Source: Vibrio penaeicida | Lineage (GTDB): Bacteria; Pseudomonadota; Gammaproteobacteria; Enterobacterales; Vibrionaceae | DNA: 64,000 nt | Direction: 5' to 3' | NCBI RefSeq assembly: GCF_030689305.1 | Contig: NZ_JAUYVM010000008.1 | Location: 124,001-188,000 of the forward strand | Part shown: one piece after another, positions 8,821 to 17,761 of the stretch | How positions within the stretch are numbered: position 1 is the first letter of the stretch | Layout of the letters: every line of letters begins with the position of its first letter | Program-made: the position numbers and the translations under genes | Notes under the pieces: generated by a model | Told to the model about the DNA's origin: nothing | Database searches by the model: none | The model's input: only the letters and a program-made list of their open reading frames with translations

Positions 8821-9687
8821 TTATTTCTTACCCGTTACCTTTTTGGCAAGTTTTGAAGCGTGACCTTTAAGATAAACATTTTCGTAGCAGTAATTCGTTG
8901 CTTCGATATAGCCTTCAACGCTACCACAATCGAATCGCTGACCGTCGAATTTGTACGCTAGTACACAACCAGATTGCGCTTGCTTGAGGAGTGCATCCGT
9001 TATTTGGATTTCACCACCTTTGCCTGGTTCTGTTTTCTCGATCAATTCGAAGATATCAGGTGTTAAGATATAGCGGCCGATGATCGCAAGATTGCTTGGT
9101 GCGGTACCCGGTTCAGGCTTTTCTACCATATCATCAACACGGAATAGTTTGTCTTTGATCATTTCACCAGAAATCACACCGTACTTGTGTGTTTCTTCTT
9201 CTGGTACTTCTTCGACCGCGACTATCGAGCAACGAAACTGCTTATACAGTGCAACCATTTGTGCCAATACACCTTCGTATTTATTCACACAAAGATCATC
9301 AGCCAAGACAACGGCAAACGGCTCATCACCCACCAATTCACGCCCAGTAAGAATAGCGTGACCCAACCCTTTCATCTCTCGTTGACGGATATAGGTAAAA
9401 TTAGCCGCATCGATAATTTCACGAATATCGATCAACAGCTCTTCTTTGTTTGTTCCACTGATTTGGTGTTCTAACTCGTAGTTTTTATCAAAGTGATCCA
9501 TTAAGGAATGTTTACCACGTCCCGTAACAATACACATATCGGTCATTCCAGCTTGTATCGCTTCTTCCACACCATATTCAATCAATGGTTTGTTAACGAT
9601 AGGCATCATTTCCTTAGGCATCGATTTCGTTGCTGGTAAAAAGCGCGTTCCATAGCCAGCTGCCGGAAAAAGGCATTTCTTGATCAT
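8821..9687 (-). CDS. galU: UTP--glucose-1-phosphate uridylyltransferase
   Basis: 288 residues, full length. The nucleotidyltransferase signature AAGYGTRFLPATKSMPKEM begins at residue 9, followed by KPLIEYGVEEA, VVLADD and VEKPEPGTAPSNLAIIGRY, as in bacterial GalU. It makes UDP-glucose in the cytoplasm. Its place at the end of the secretion and exopolysaccharide block suggests that it serves precursor supply for that polymer, although other UDP-glucose uses are possible. A hairpin between it and the HlyD-type gene suggests that it has its own promoter. Confidence 0.96.
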   Translation of the reverse strand: MIKKCLFPAAGYGTRFLPATKSMPKEMMPIVNKPLIEYGVEEAIQAGMTDMCIVTGRGKHSLMDHFDKNYELEHQISGTNKEELLIDIREIIDAANFTYIRQREMKGLGHAILTGRELVGDEPFAVVLADDLCVNKYEGVLAQMVALYKQFRCSIVAVEEVPEEETHKYGVISGEMIKDKLFRVDDMVEKPEPGTAPSNLAIIGRYILTPDIFELIEKTEPGKGGEIQITDALLKQAQSGCVLAYKFDGQRFDCGSVEGYIEATNYCYENVYLKGHASKLAKKVTGKK

Positions 9688-9753
9688 CTCAACTCCGTTT
9701 TCGTTGTTCAGTTATGGGTTAACCCATAAGATTTAAATTGGTGTTATTGGTGA

Positions 9754-9770
9754 AAAGGTCGTTGACCTTT
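9754..9770 (-). terminator. Hairpin after the HlyD-type gene
   Basis: AAAGGTC (9754-9760) and GACCTTT (9764-9770) form a perfect 7-base stem with a 3-base loop. On the minus strand it is followed by TTTTC. It probably limits read-through from the secretion operon into galU, though the T-run is short. Confidence 0.45.
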
Positions 9771-9813
9771 CGTATCTCACTTTAATTAAGTGATTGTTAT
9801 ATATGATTCTGAT

Positions 9814-11124
9814 TCAGCTTTCTCTGAAAGCTCTCAGTAAACTGACTTTCAGGGGTTCTAACAGGTAGTCCAATGGTCGTTTTTCTTCTAGCAGTACGTA
9901 GACTTCCGCTGGCATCCCTGGATACAACTCCAAATCTGGGTTGTTGGATATTTCTTGGCTATTTAGCTTCACTTTTACTTTGAAACCACTCAGCTCCTCG
10001 CCATCAGAATTCGTTCTGTCAGCATCGATGTATACAACCTCACCTTGCACCGGAGGCGTTGTTCTGAAATTAAACGCCGAAAGACGAATCAAAGCTTGCT
10101 GACCAACCCTAACCACGTCAATATCATTAGGGTTAATGATCGCTTCTACAATCAAGCTGTCGTTGTCTGGAACAATTTCCATCAGGCTTTCACCTGCCCC
10201 AACGACTTCACCTGCAGCATTCACTTTCAACCCTAATACAACTCCACTAGCTGGACTCTTTACGACCGTACGAGCCTGCACATCCTTGGCGAGGTTTAAT
10301 TCTGCTTCTAAGGTGATAAGCGCATTGCGAACCTCTGCGATTTGAGTTTCAACCTCAGAGCGATTTCTTTGTTGAATCGCACTTTTTTGCTGATCCAGTT
10401 CAGATAGCGATAAGATCTGCCCATCCAATTCAGACTGAACCGAAATAATGTCTGAGACCAGTAAAACTTCTGACCTCTTGAGCTCCAGTACTTTTAAGCG
10501 TGAGGTGAAACCTTCGGCTAAAAGCTGATCATGCATTTCTATTTCGTCGTTGAGAAACCCCAACGCTTGTTTCCTCTGTGCCAACATCTGAGACGAGAAG
10601 GAGCGCCGATTTCGGGTCTGTTTCAAGCGTGAGTCTACGATATCCAACTCCTTCATCCGCATATCCATGCGGCTGGTAAACAGAGAACGCTGATTGGCGA
10701 TTAGCGTGTCAATCTCCAACGCAAGGTGGGGAAACTGCTCTTTGTCAATAGAAGGAACATAACGGGACAAATTATCTCGTTCTGCCAGCAATCGTTGATA
10801 TTCTATTTGGCGGCTAATCCAAGTAAGTTGAGTTTGCTTTAGTCGACTCTGAAACGTGATATCTGAAATTTTTATCAGCGGAGCACCTTTCTCAACTTTC
10901 TGACCTTCACGAACATAAACTTGGGCAACAATGCCGCCTTCTAAGTGTTCAATGCTTTTCCGTTTACTCTCGACAATAACAATGCCCGAAGCTATCGCAG
11001 CGGAATCCAGCTTCGCAAACCAAGTCCAAGCCGCAAATAAACCTAAGCTCAAGAACAAAAATATTGTCGCGCGCTTTATGAGACGATTGTTGTCGGTCAT
11101 TAACTGTGTTGAGTCATTCATCAT
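9814..11124 (-). CDS. HlyD-family type I secretion periplasmic adaptor
   Basis: 436 residues. One N-terminal membrane segment (about 18-38), then a lipoyl/barrel half-motif (GIVIVESKRKSIEHLEGGIV), a long helical hairpin (about 90-270) and a C-terminal beta-barrel region ending PLDYLLEPLKVSLLRAFRES, typical of PrtE/HlyD adaptors. It bridges the inner-membrane ABC transporter and a TolC-type channel, which is not encoded here. It starts 7 bases after the ABC gene. In position it matches the adaptor gene of the cabABC-type operon. Confidence 0.93.
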   Translation of the reverse strand: MMNDSTQLMTDNNRLIKRATIFLFLSLGLFAAWTWFAKLDSAAIASGIVIVESKRKSIEHLEGGIVAQVYVREGQKVEKGAPLIKISDITFQSRLKQTQLTWISRQIEYQRLLAERDNLSRYVPSIDKEQFPHLALEIDTLIANQRSLFTSRMDMRMKELDIVDSRLKQTRNRRSFSSQMLAQRKQALGFLNDEIEMHDQLLAEGFTSRLKVLELKRSEVLLVSDIISVQSELDGQILSLSELDQQKSAIQQRNRSEVETQIAEVRNALITLEAELNLAKDVQARTVVKSPASGVVLGLKVNAAGEVVGAGESLMEIVPDNDSLIVEAIINPNDIDVVRVGQQALIRLSAFNFRTTPPVQGEVVYIDADRTNSDGEELSGFKVKVKLNSQEISNNPDLELYPGMPAEVYVLLEEKRPLDYLLEPLKVSLLRAFRES

Positions 11125-11131
11125 GAAGCCT

Positions 11132-12832
11132 TTAGTATTTTATCGCTTGGTAGTTTGAGTGACTGGCGATATTCACGCTTTTCTTATCCAGTTTCGTTTT
11201 ATTTTCGTACGCTTCTGAAATGACACCATCTTTAAGTTCAACGACATAATCAGCCAGCTTCATCATTAACGGAGAACTGCTTACGAAGATGATCCCTACT
11301 CCGTTACTTTTTAACGTTTCGAGGTGTTTAACCAAATATTGAATCGTTTGGTTATCAAGAAATGCCGTCGGCTCATCCAAAATGAGAAGTTTAGGTTGGT
11401 AATAAAAGCAGCGAGCTAAGGCCAAACGTTGCATTTCACTACGAGACAGTTCCACCCCTTCTAAACCCAGCATGGTTCCGTAGCTTTGCGGGAGCTTCGC
11501 GACAAAGCTGTGGCACTGGGCTGCTTTACTCGCTTTTACGACATTTTCAGGGACATGCATATCTAAATGATCACCAAACCCACTGATATTGTCAGATACA
11601 GTCGCATCAAAAACATCAATCACTTGGGGTAAATAACCGATGGACTCAGCGAGACGCATGGTATTCAGCTTGTCGATATTGATCCCATTGACTCGTACTT
11701 GCCCTTTAGTTGGCACATAATAATTCGCCAAAAGCTTGAGCAAGGTTGATTTACCGGCTCCGGATGCCCCTTTAATAGCCAAGCAATGACCAGGCTTTAG
11801 GTTGAAGCCAATGTTGTGAACCAAAAGTCGGTCGCCTAGCCCTCGATAAGTCACTTGGTCAACAGACAACTCAATCTCTTCTAATGCGATATCCATTTTG
11901 CTGTCTTCTTGATGACTAGAAAAAACAGCACTGATTCTTTCGAACGCTTCTTTCGATTCCAACCAATTGAAGTATTGGTTTGCACCTTGATCTATCGGTG
12001 CCAGTATTCTGCCTAGTAATATTGAAGCTGCCAAAAGCGAGCCAGCCATTATCTGTTCGTTAATAACCAACCAAGCACCAACCGCAAAAACACCAATTTG
12101 AACAGTCATCCTGATCATCTTAATGATGCTTTGACCATGATTAGTGAATCGCTTTGAACGCTGCTCTTGTTCAAGGGTTCGGCTGTGTTTTTGATTCCAG
12201 CGCTCCAGTACTTTTCCTGAGGCTTGATACGCCTTAAGTAACTTCCCCTTACTAAACAGTTTTTGAACTGAGGACGATTGCTGGATCGCCATATTCTTCG
12301 CTTCGTTCATATTTTTGTGTGTCAACAGCAGTAACAAGCCACTTGCCGCCGATAGCACCAGTGTTGCTGCAAGCGCATAAGCGCCGAGTACAGGATGAAG
12401 AAGAAATAGAACAATGATGAAAATGAGCGACCAAGGAAGGTCCGATAAGCTTCGATGAAAAGGAGAAGATAAATATTGTTTCGCCAATTGATGATCTTTT
12501 ACCGCTTTGTGTGCAGCTGCCGCATTCTTGGAGGATAAATTAAGGCTCTTTTGAATCAGCAATTCGCCAAACGATTGATCATAAATAGACGATAGATTAT
12601 TGAGAACTTGTTGTCGTGTATAGTCCATCGCAACTTGTACGATAAGGAGAAAGACAGCAATTACAGCAAGAAAAAGGAGTGTATCCGTACTGCGAGAAGA
12701 GAGTACACGGTCAAAGACCTGCAAACTGTATATTGGCAATACCAATACTAAGAGATTTGCAAATACGGAGAATATTTGAAAATAGAAGAAGTTTTTCTTG
12801 CGATAAGAAGTGAATGTAGACCAACGTTTCAT
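11132..12832 (-). CDS. Type I secretion ABC transporter with degenerate ATPase motifs
   Basis: 566 residues, PrtD/LapB-like architecture without a peptidase domain: six-helix membrane domain (about 15-295) and an ATPase domain (about 325-530). Walker A GASGAGKST, Q-loop GYLPQ and Walker B LLILDEPT are intact. The signature that is normally LSGGQ reads LSRSE, and the switch region that normally has a histidine reads FVSSSP. Both features matter for ATP hydrolysis in the family, so the pump may be slow, regulated or unusual. Its substrate is most likely the RTX-like protein encoded just upstream. Confidence 0.9.
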   Translation of the reverse strand: MKRWSTFTSYRKKNFFYFQIFSVFANLLVLVLPIYSLQVFDRVLSSRSTDTLLFLAVIAVFLLIVQVAMDYTRQQVLNNLSSIYDQSFGELLIQKSLNLSSKNAAAAHKAVKDHQLAKQYLSSPFHRSLSDLPWSLIFIIVLFLLHPVLGAYALAATLVLSAASGLLLLLTHKNMNEAKNMAIQQSSSVQKLFSKGKLLKAYQASGKVLERWNQKHSRTLEQEQRSKRFTNHGQSIIKMIRMTVQIGVFAVGAWLVINEQIMAGSLLAASILLGRILAPIDQGANQYFNWLESKEAFERISAVFSSHQEDSKMDIALEEIELSVDQVTYRGLGDRLLVHNIGFNLKPGHCLAIKGASGAGKSTLLKLLANYYVPTKGQVRVNGINIDKLNTMRLAESIGYLPQVIDVFDATVSDNISGFGDHLDMHVPENVVKASKAAQCHSFVAKLPQSYGTMLGLEGVELSRSEMQRLALARCFYYQPKLLILDEPTAFLDNQTIQYLVKHLETLKSNGVGIIFVSSSPLMMKLADYVVELKDGVISEAYENKTKLDKKSVNIASHSNYQAIKY

Positions 12833-13003
12833 AAACGATTTCTGCCTGTGAGTCTTTTAATATTTATTATGTTTCTAGCCTGCTTAGACTCTTAAAATAA
12901 AAAACCTAAGACAAAACAAGTATAAAGTGCCTCAGGCTTCGCGGGCATACTCAGAATGCATATTGGGAGTAATTTCACCCCTGCGCATGAGCCAAGTACT
13001 AAA

Positions 13004-13030
13004 AGGGATCGCACTTAGCAGGCGATCCCT
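13004..13030 (-). terminator. Terminator/attenuator between the RTX-like gene and its transporter
   Basis: AGGGATCGC (13004-13012) and GCGATCCCT (13022-13030) form a perfect 9-base stem; on the minus strand TTTT follows. It sits 14 bases after the stop of the RTX-like gene and about 170 bases before the ABC gene, so it should make the substrate transcript more abundant than the transporter transcript. Confidence 0.75.
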
Positions 13031-13043
13031 CATTATGACTAAC

Positions 13044-13949
13044 TTATACTGGAGCAAAGTCCGTATCAGTAGTCAGGATCTGATAGGCATCGTCAGCAGT
13101 GTAAACTGTCACAGAGAAGAACACATCAGCATTCAGACCTTGTGCCTGCAAGTACATTTCTTCTGCAGAACTCAATGCGCTGCTGGAATGTCCCGTAATG
13201 CTTCCGTCCAGTGTTAGGTCAATATTAGACAGTACCAAACCAAATCCAACTTCCGATTCAGCATCATTTGCAGCCAGTAAGGTGCTGTCAATAGTGAGTG
13301 CCGCTGGCGCAACTTTCCCTGTACCTTTAACTACTTCAAAGTTTTCAAACGTCACCGTATCCGTGCCGCTCAGTTTTAATACATCGAAACCAGAGCCACC
13401 GTCTGCATCACGCCCAGTAACACCTGCAGCTGGACCGAGCAAACCAGATACATCAACCTCGTCATTGCCCGTACCTGCATCAATATCAAATTGTGTGAAC
13501 TGCGAATTTTTCGCATTCGTAATTGAAATTGTGTCGTTACCAGCACCTGAGTTAATCTCAAATAGGTTGCCCCAGCTAATGCTGTTTGAATATGCTGACA
13601 CAGCGATGTTGTCGTTGCCTGTGCCTGTATCAATTTCACCACGCTTAGCGTTAGAAACTGCGATAGACGCACCATTGTTGTTTTGATTATCGATATCTAC
13701 ATCAACAAAGTTGTTTACATAAACAATTTGATCGTTGCCATCGACTTTTGCTTCTTTGTATCCGGCTTTATTCCAGCTGTCAGAAGAAAGGATTGTTGCG
13801 CTCAAAACACCGCCCGTAGACTCAAGGTTAACACCATCTGCAGATATCGAACCCACTCCAACGAGAGATTGGGTTGCATTACCTGCAGTAAGACCTGACG
13901 CTGAGCCTGTGCCATCTGTATTAGTTGTCCCTACATATGTTGTAGTCAT
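13044..13949 (-). CDS. RTX-like secreted protein, CabA-like biofilm matrix candidate
   Basis: About 301 residues, acidic, rich in Asp, Asn, Gly, Ser and Thr, no cysteine and no N-terminal signal peptide, as expected for type I secretion. RTX-type calcium-binding nonapeptides are seen as GTGNDNIAV, GAGNDTISI, GTGNDEVDV and a weaker GGSGFDVLK, spaced 20-50 residues apart rather than in tandem. I chose ATG 13949 because GGAGAC lies 6 bases before it; ATG 13955 would touch that site. Upstream of a type I transporter and next to an exopolysaccharide operon, it resembles CabA of V. vulnificus in context; orthology is inferred, not tested. Confidence 0.8.
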   Translation of the reverse strand: MTTTYVGTTNTDGTGSASGLTAGNATQSLVGVGSISADGVNLESTGGVLSATILSSDSWNKAGYKEAKVDGNDQIVYVNNFVDVDIDNQNNNGASIAVSNAKRGEIDTGTGNDNIAVSAYSNSISWGNLFEINSGAGNDTISITNAKNSQFTQFDIDAGTGNDEVDVSGLLGPAAGVTGRDADGGSGFDVLKLSGTDTVTFENFEVVKGTGKVAPAALTIDSTLLAANDAESEVGFGLVLSNIDLTLDGSITGHSSSALSSAEEMYLQAQGLNADVFFSVTVYTADDAYQILTTDTDFAPV

Positions 13950-14342
13950 TTCCATGTCTCCAAATTATAAATAACACAAGATTAACTAGCACCAAGATTT
14001 AAGGCTTATTATGTTTGGTGCCACATTGTTGAAATCATGAAAAATTATATTGACCTTAACATCAATTTGACACTGCCCTGACAGACAATAATGACAAAAT
14101 AGGACTGCAGCATTAGAGTTTCCTAACCTAATACGCCTCGTTTAATTAAATAGGGTGAGAAGAACTAAATTACGGCATTAAAAAGAAAAAAAATAATTCT
14201 AGGAAATCATTAATAAATCAAATAAGTACTAGATAATTGTTCATACCCACTCAAATAAATCCATAAAATAGAATAACTGAATACTTAAAAATCAATAGGT
14301 TAAGCAATTTAATACTTAACTAAAAGTTTAGTTTCGTACATC

Positions 14343-14396
14343 TTAACTTTCACCTAGTGCTTCTCTAGAATGACAAAGTAAAATCATACTTAAAAG
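14343..14396 (-). pseudogene. Relic of the 3' end of an O-antigen polymerase/ligase gene
   Basis: Read on the minus strand, this stretch encodes LLSMILLCHSREALGES and a stop. The intact ligase gene at 16517 ends LLSMILFCHSREVLDE and a stop. Over 39 bases (14354-14392 against the same part of the ligase gene) 34 are identical by my count. No further homology is visible upstream, where the frame soon closes. It appears to be a remnant of a second copy, left on the far side of the acyltransferase gene. Confidence 0.7.
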
Positions 14397-14455
14397 TCGC
14401 TTCAAATCACAATTCATTCTTTATGTCTGGTCAAATTAATCAGTTTAGAAAACTA

Positions 14456-14492
14456 AACCTAGAGAAGTTAACTCACATGGTATCTCTAGGTT
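14456..14492 (-). terminator. Terminator of the exopolysaccharide operon
   Basis: AACCTAGAGA (14456-14465) and TCTCTAGGTT (14483-14492) form a perfect 10-base stem. It begins 16 bases after the acyltransferase stop and is followed on the minus strand by TTAGTTTTCT. It is the likely end of the long operon. Confidence 0.65.
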
Positions 14493-14507
14493 ATTTATAA
14501 AACGTTT

Positions 14508-16376
14508 TTAATATAAGTAATCCAATACAAACTCTTTCGCGATAAAGTCTGAGCCAGAAAGACTCAAATGGCCATAATCAAAGGCTATTAATTCTTCTTC
14601 AACGTAAGCTCTACAACTTAGTTTACCGTTACTTGTCTTACAAAGGTTTGATATCATGTCAACAAAAATAAAATCTTCATTCTCCTTAGAGATATGTTTC
14701 ATATATTCATTCGATTCTATTAAACTATATCTGAAATTTTTATCATGAATGAATACTTCTCCCATATGTCTTTTTGTATAAACACTCGGTAACGAAGGAT
14801 CCCATTGAGGAAACGGACCAATTACAATTATATTTTCAATACCATTTTCTTTTAGAGTGCTAATCGTATTAACCCAATCATTTTTTTCATGATTGTGAGA
14901 CATCCCCAAAATCACAGTTTGAGGTTTAGTTTGATTAATGGTTTCAAGCGCTATGCTATTGGAGAAATCACAACCAACATCAAATCTATCATACCCTTCT
15001 CTTTTTAAAATGAATGAAGGTTCACAACCAGAAGAAGTTAGTTGACTAAATGAATTTAACTCTATGTGGTTTCTTAGCCCAGTAGATAACGCTCCCATAT
15101 GAGAGTCACCCCAAAGAAAAATTCCGCCCGACTCCTTTGCAATACAACTACCATCTATTTTAGGCTGACCCGTAGCTAGTATCTGCAGTGACGCATTACA
15201 ACGTCGAAATAAACCTGTTGGGTCCATTTCATAGCCATCATAAGCAGCCATCATCTTAGCTTCTTTAGAAATTGATATAGGCCTTGATTCAGTTGTAATA
15301 CCATTGTAATCAAAAATTATGAATGAAGGGACCATTACGGTTAAAGCTAGTAATACAGGCTTCACTTTAAAGAATTCCTGCCAACGCTTGTAAAGGAAGT
15401 AATTATTTCTCTCTATATACTCAAAGCTTAACAAACCTAATATCAAAGATAATAATGGACCTATAATAATCCAATAATCCAAAGCATACGTATAACCTAG
15501 AACAACTACTGGCCAGTGCCAAAGATAGATAGAATAAGACCATTTTCCTAAATATTGAAAGACAAAATTATTAGTGATAATACTAGACTGATAATTAGCG
15601 ACAATAATTAAATATGTTCCAAACACAGGGAAAAATGCCAAGTGACCTGGCCAAGGTATTTCACTTGAAACTAAAACATATGAACCGAAAATCAACATTA
15701 AGCCAATTATATTTGCGATTTTCTTCTTTACCTCAGGAAGGTTCCAGGGATAAAGGAAGGCAACCCCACCCAACATCATTTCCCATCCTCTAGTAGGCAG
15801 TAAATAATATGCTGGATCTGCCCACTTCATTGTCGCTCCAACACTAAAGAAGTAACCCAGTAAGGTTCCAACAACAATTAATCTTTTTAGGCTTTCCAAG
15901 GATAAGAAGTTTTTTAGTGTCATCAACACTATTGGATAGATGATATAAAACTGCCACTCTACAGATAGAGACCATGTGTGAAGTAGCCACTTTTCGTGAG
16001 ATGCGGCATCAAAGTACCCAGATTCTTTCCAATAAATTATGTTAGAGACAAACCCCACACTACCCGCTGCATGCTTTCCTAATGTTTTGTAATCAAAAGG
16101 GGTTAAGTAAAACCACCCAAACACTAGCAAAAGAATACAAAGTACAGCAAGCGCTGGAATTATCCTATTAGCTCTAGCTACATAAAACTTAAATAGACTG
16201 AAATCCTTATTTTCCAATCCTTTAAAAATTATGCTTGTCATTAAAAAGCCAGAAATCACAAAGAAAACATCAACACCTGCAAATCCACCAGGTATCCAAG
16301 AGATATTAAAGTGAAAAAGAACAACGGCAATTACTGCTATCGCTCTAAGTCCATTTATATCATACCTAAAATTCAT
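14508..16376 (-). CDS. Acyltransferase-3 family protein with SGNH domain (OafA-like)
   Basis: About 622 residues. The N-terminal half is an acyltransferase-3 membrane domain of about ten segments with RYDINGLRAIAVIAVVLFHF, GVDVFFVISGFL and the later WSLSVEWQFY motif; the C-terminal half is an SGNH domain with GDSHMG near 425 and DYGHLSLSG near 603. Such proteins add acetyl or other acyl groups to cell-surface sugars. I chose ATG 16376 over a GTG three codons upstream. The gene is clearly more AT-rich than the rest of the operon and is flanked by duplicated ligase ends, which suggests acquisition by recombination. Confidence 0.88.
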   Translation of the reverse strand: MNFRYDINGLRAIAVIAVVLFHFNISWIPGGFAGVDVFFVISGFLMTSIIFKGLENKDFSLFKFYVARANRIIPALAVLCILLLVFGWFYLTPFDYKTLGKHAAGSVGFVSNIIYWKESGYFDAASHEKWLLHTWSLSVEWQFYIIYPIVLMTLKNFLSLESLKRLIVVGTLLGYFFSVGATMKWADPAYYLLPTRGWEMMLGGVAFLYPWNLPEVKKKIANIIGLMLIFGSYVLVSSEIPWPGHLAFFPVFGTYLIIVANYQSSIITNNFVFQYLGKWSYSIYLWHWPVVVLGYTYALDYWIIIGPLLSLILGLLSFEYIERNNYFLYKRWQEFFKVKPVLLALTVMVPSFIIFDYNGITTESRPISISKEAKMMAAYDGYEMDPTGLFRRCNASLQILATGQPKIDGSCIAKESGGIFLWGDSHMGALSTGLRNHIELNSFSQLTSSGCEPSFILKREGYDRFDVGCDFSNSIALETINQTKPQTVILGMSHNHEKNDWVNTISTLKENGIENIIVIGPFPQWDPSLPSVYTKRHMGEVFIHDKNFRYSLIESNEYMKHISKENEDFIFVDMISNLCKTSNGKLSCRAYVEEELIAFDYGHLSLSGSDFIAKEFVLDYLY

Positions 16377-16516
16377 AATAGCCACTCAACTTATAACGCA
16401 TCTTATCAATAAAACAAACTTGAATATTCATATCTAGGAACAATTGGAAATTATAATGATTTCTATTGTATTTTTATATCTAGCCAAAAGATCTTGTTGA
16501 TAATATATATTCACAT

Positions 16517-17758
16517 TCATTCGTCTAGTACTTCACGAGAATGACAGAATAAAATCATACTTAGTAGTAATACCCACGTAAATGCATTACTTAGTAACAC
16601 ACCACTTGATGCCGAGGCAATCGTCATTCCGCCAGTTATGGTACTTATAGCGATAGCTAGCATTTGCTCATATCGTCGAGTTAACGTTTTTGCCATAAGT
16701 GCAGAAAATATACTTCTCCCAATCCATACAAGTACTAGAATACTACCTGGAATACCTATACCTAATACCAAATCCATATAAGAGCTGTGAGTTGTTTTTG
16801 CTGCCCAACCAAATGCGGAAGAATATTGATACATAATTTCTGGTCTTGTGAAAACACCAAAACCATAACCCAAAAGAGGTTTATCCAAAATCAAATCAAA
16901 TAGAACTTCCCACAATCCAGTTCGCCCTGTTAGGGTTGGATCTTTTCCTAGAAAATAAAAAATGTCATGTAGAAATATATTCAACAGCGAAACAACGAAA
17001 GCAAGACCGACAAAATAAAATGATAATAAGACTATCTTCTGTCTAATAAGAGGTTTAGATATCACGACTAGAACAACAAAAAAGGTTGAAACCACAATCA
17101 CCATTGTTAACAATGCTGTAACAGATTTGGACATCGCAACCATCAGAAAACAAATTGAGAACAACCCAAATTGCTTAAAATCTCGACGTTTAGATTCAAA
17201 CCACCATTTTTGGAAAAATATAATGCTGATAGTTGCAAAAAAAGAACCTGCTCCATTTTTATGAGCAAACAGCCCTCTCCAAGCTCCAGAGTGAATACCA
17301 CTCATCATTCCATATTGTGGAAATACAATCACATAAACGAAATTTATTATCACAACTACCGTGAAAAACTTGACTAAGCCGTCATATAGAGCTTCAGGAC
17401 CATAATATTGATAATAGAGTAGTATAGGAATAGATACCACCGCCGCCGAAATAAGATAACGAAATGCCAACAACATATTTGGAGAAAACAATATAGATAA
17501 AACAACAAAAAGAGTAACGAGATTAGCGAGAATGCTAACTTTAAACTTCTTAACTACCGCAAGCCCAGAGAAAAACAAAAAAACCAAGAGGATTCCAAGC
17601 AAGGCCATCTGCATGACTTTTTGAGGTAAAAAAGATATTTGACTGAGTTGATGCTGAGCTGATGGATAACCAAACCCCATACCAGAAGCTCTAATAAGAA
17701 CCAAATAGAAGAGGACGGTTAGGCAATATAGATTAAATTTTTCTTTGTGTATCAGCAT
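16517..17758 (-). CDS. O-antigen ligase/polymerase family protein (Wzy-like)
   Basis: 413 residues with about ten to twelve membrane segments and a large loop containing GRTGLWEVLFDLILDKPLLGYGFG, the conserved loop of the Wzy/WaaL/ExoQ family. In a Wzx/Wzc-type operon the likely job is polymerising the repeat unit at the periplasmic face, rather than ligating O antigen to lipid A; sequence alone cannot separate these. It starts 3 bases after the lyase-like gene. The next gene follows after 140 AT-rich bases, the largest gap in the operon. Its last 15 codons are duplicated at 14343. Confidence 0.85.
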   Translation of the reverse strand: MLIHKEKFNLYCLTVLFYLVLIRASGMGFGYPSAQHQLSQISFLPQKVMQMALLGILLVFLFFSGLAVVKKFKVSILANLVTLFVVLSILFSPNMLLAFRYLISAAVVSIPILLYYQYYGPEALYDGLVKFFTVVVIINFVYVIVFPQYGMMSGIHSGAWRGLFAHKNGAGSFFATISIIFFQKWWFESKRRDFKQFGLFSICFLMVAMSKSVTALLTMVIVVSTFFVVLVVISKPLIRQKIVLLSFYFVGLAFVVSLLNIFLHDIFYFLGKDPTLTGRTGLWEVLFDLILDKPLLGYGFGVFTRPEIMYQYSSAFGWAAKTTHSSYMDLVLGIGIPGSILVLVWIGRSIFSALMAKTLTRRYEQMLAIAISTITGGMTIASASSGVLLSNAFTWVLLLSMILFCHSREVLDE

Positions 17759-17761
17759 AAA

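Larger units (their letters stand above)
13950..14507. other. AT-rich region upstream of the RTX-like gene
   Basis: About 560 bases without an intact gene. It should hold the promoter of the RTX-like gene (minus), and it contains the relic of a polymerase/ligase 3' end and the terminator of the acyltransferase gene listed separately. AATACTTAA occurs twice around 14280-14320. No recognised operator was found. Confidence 0.6.

Noticed and set aside
13198..13686. 162-codon plus-strand frame opposite the RTX-like gene
   Set aside because: Low-complexity antisense shadow of the RTX-like coding sequence, rich in Ser, Pro and Val, without its own ribosome site.
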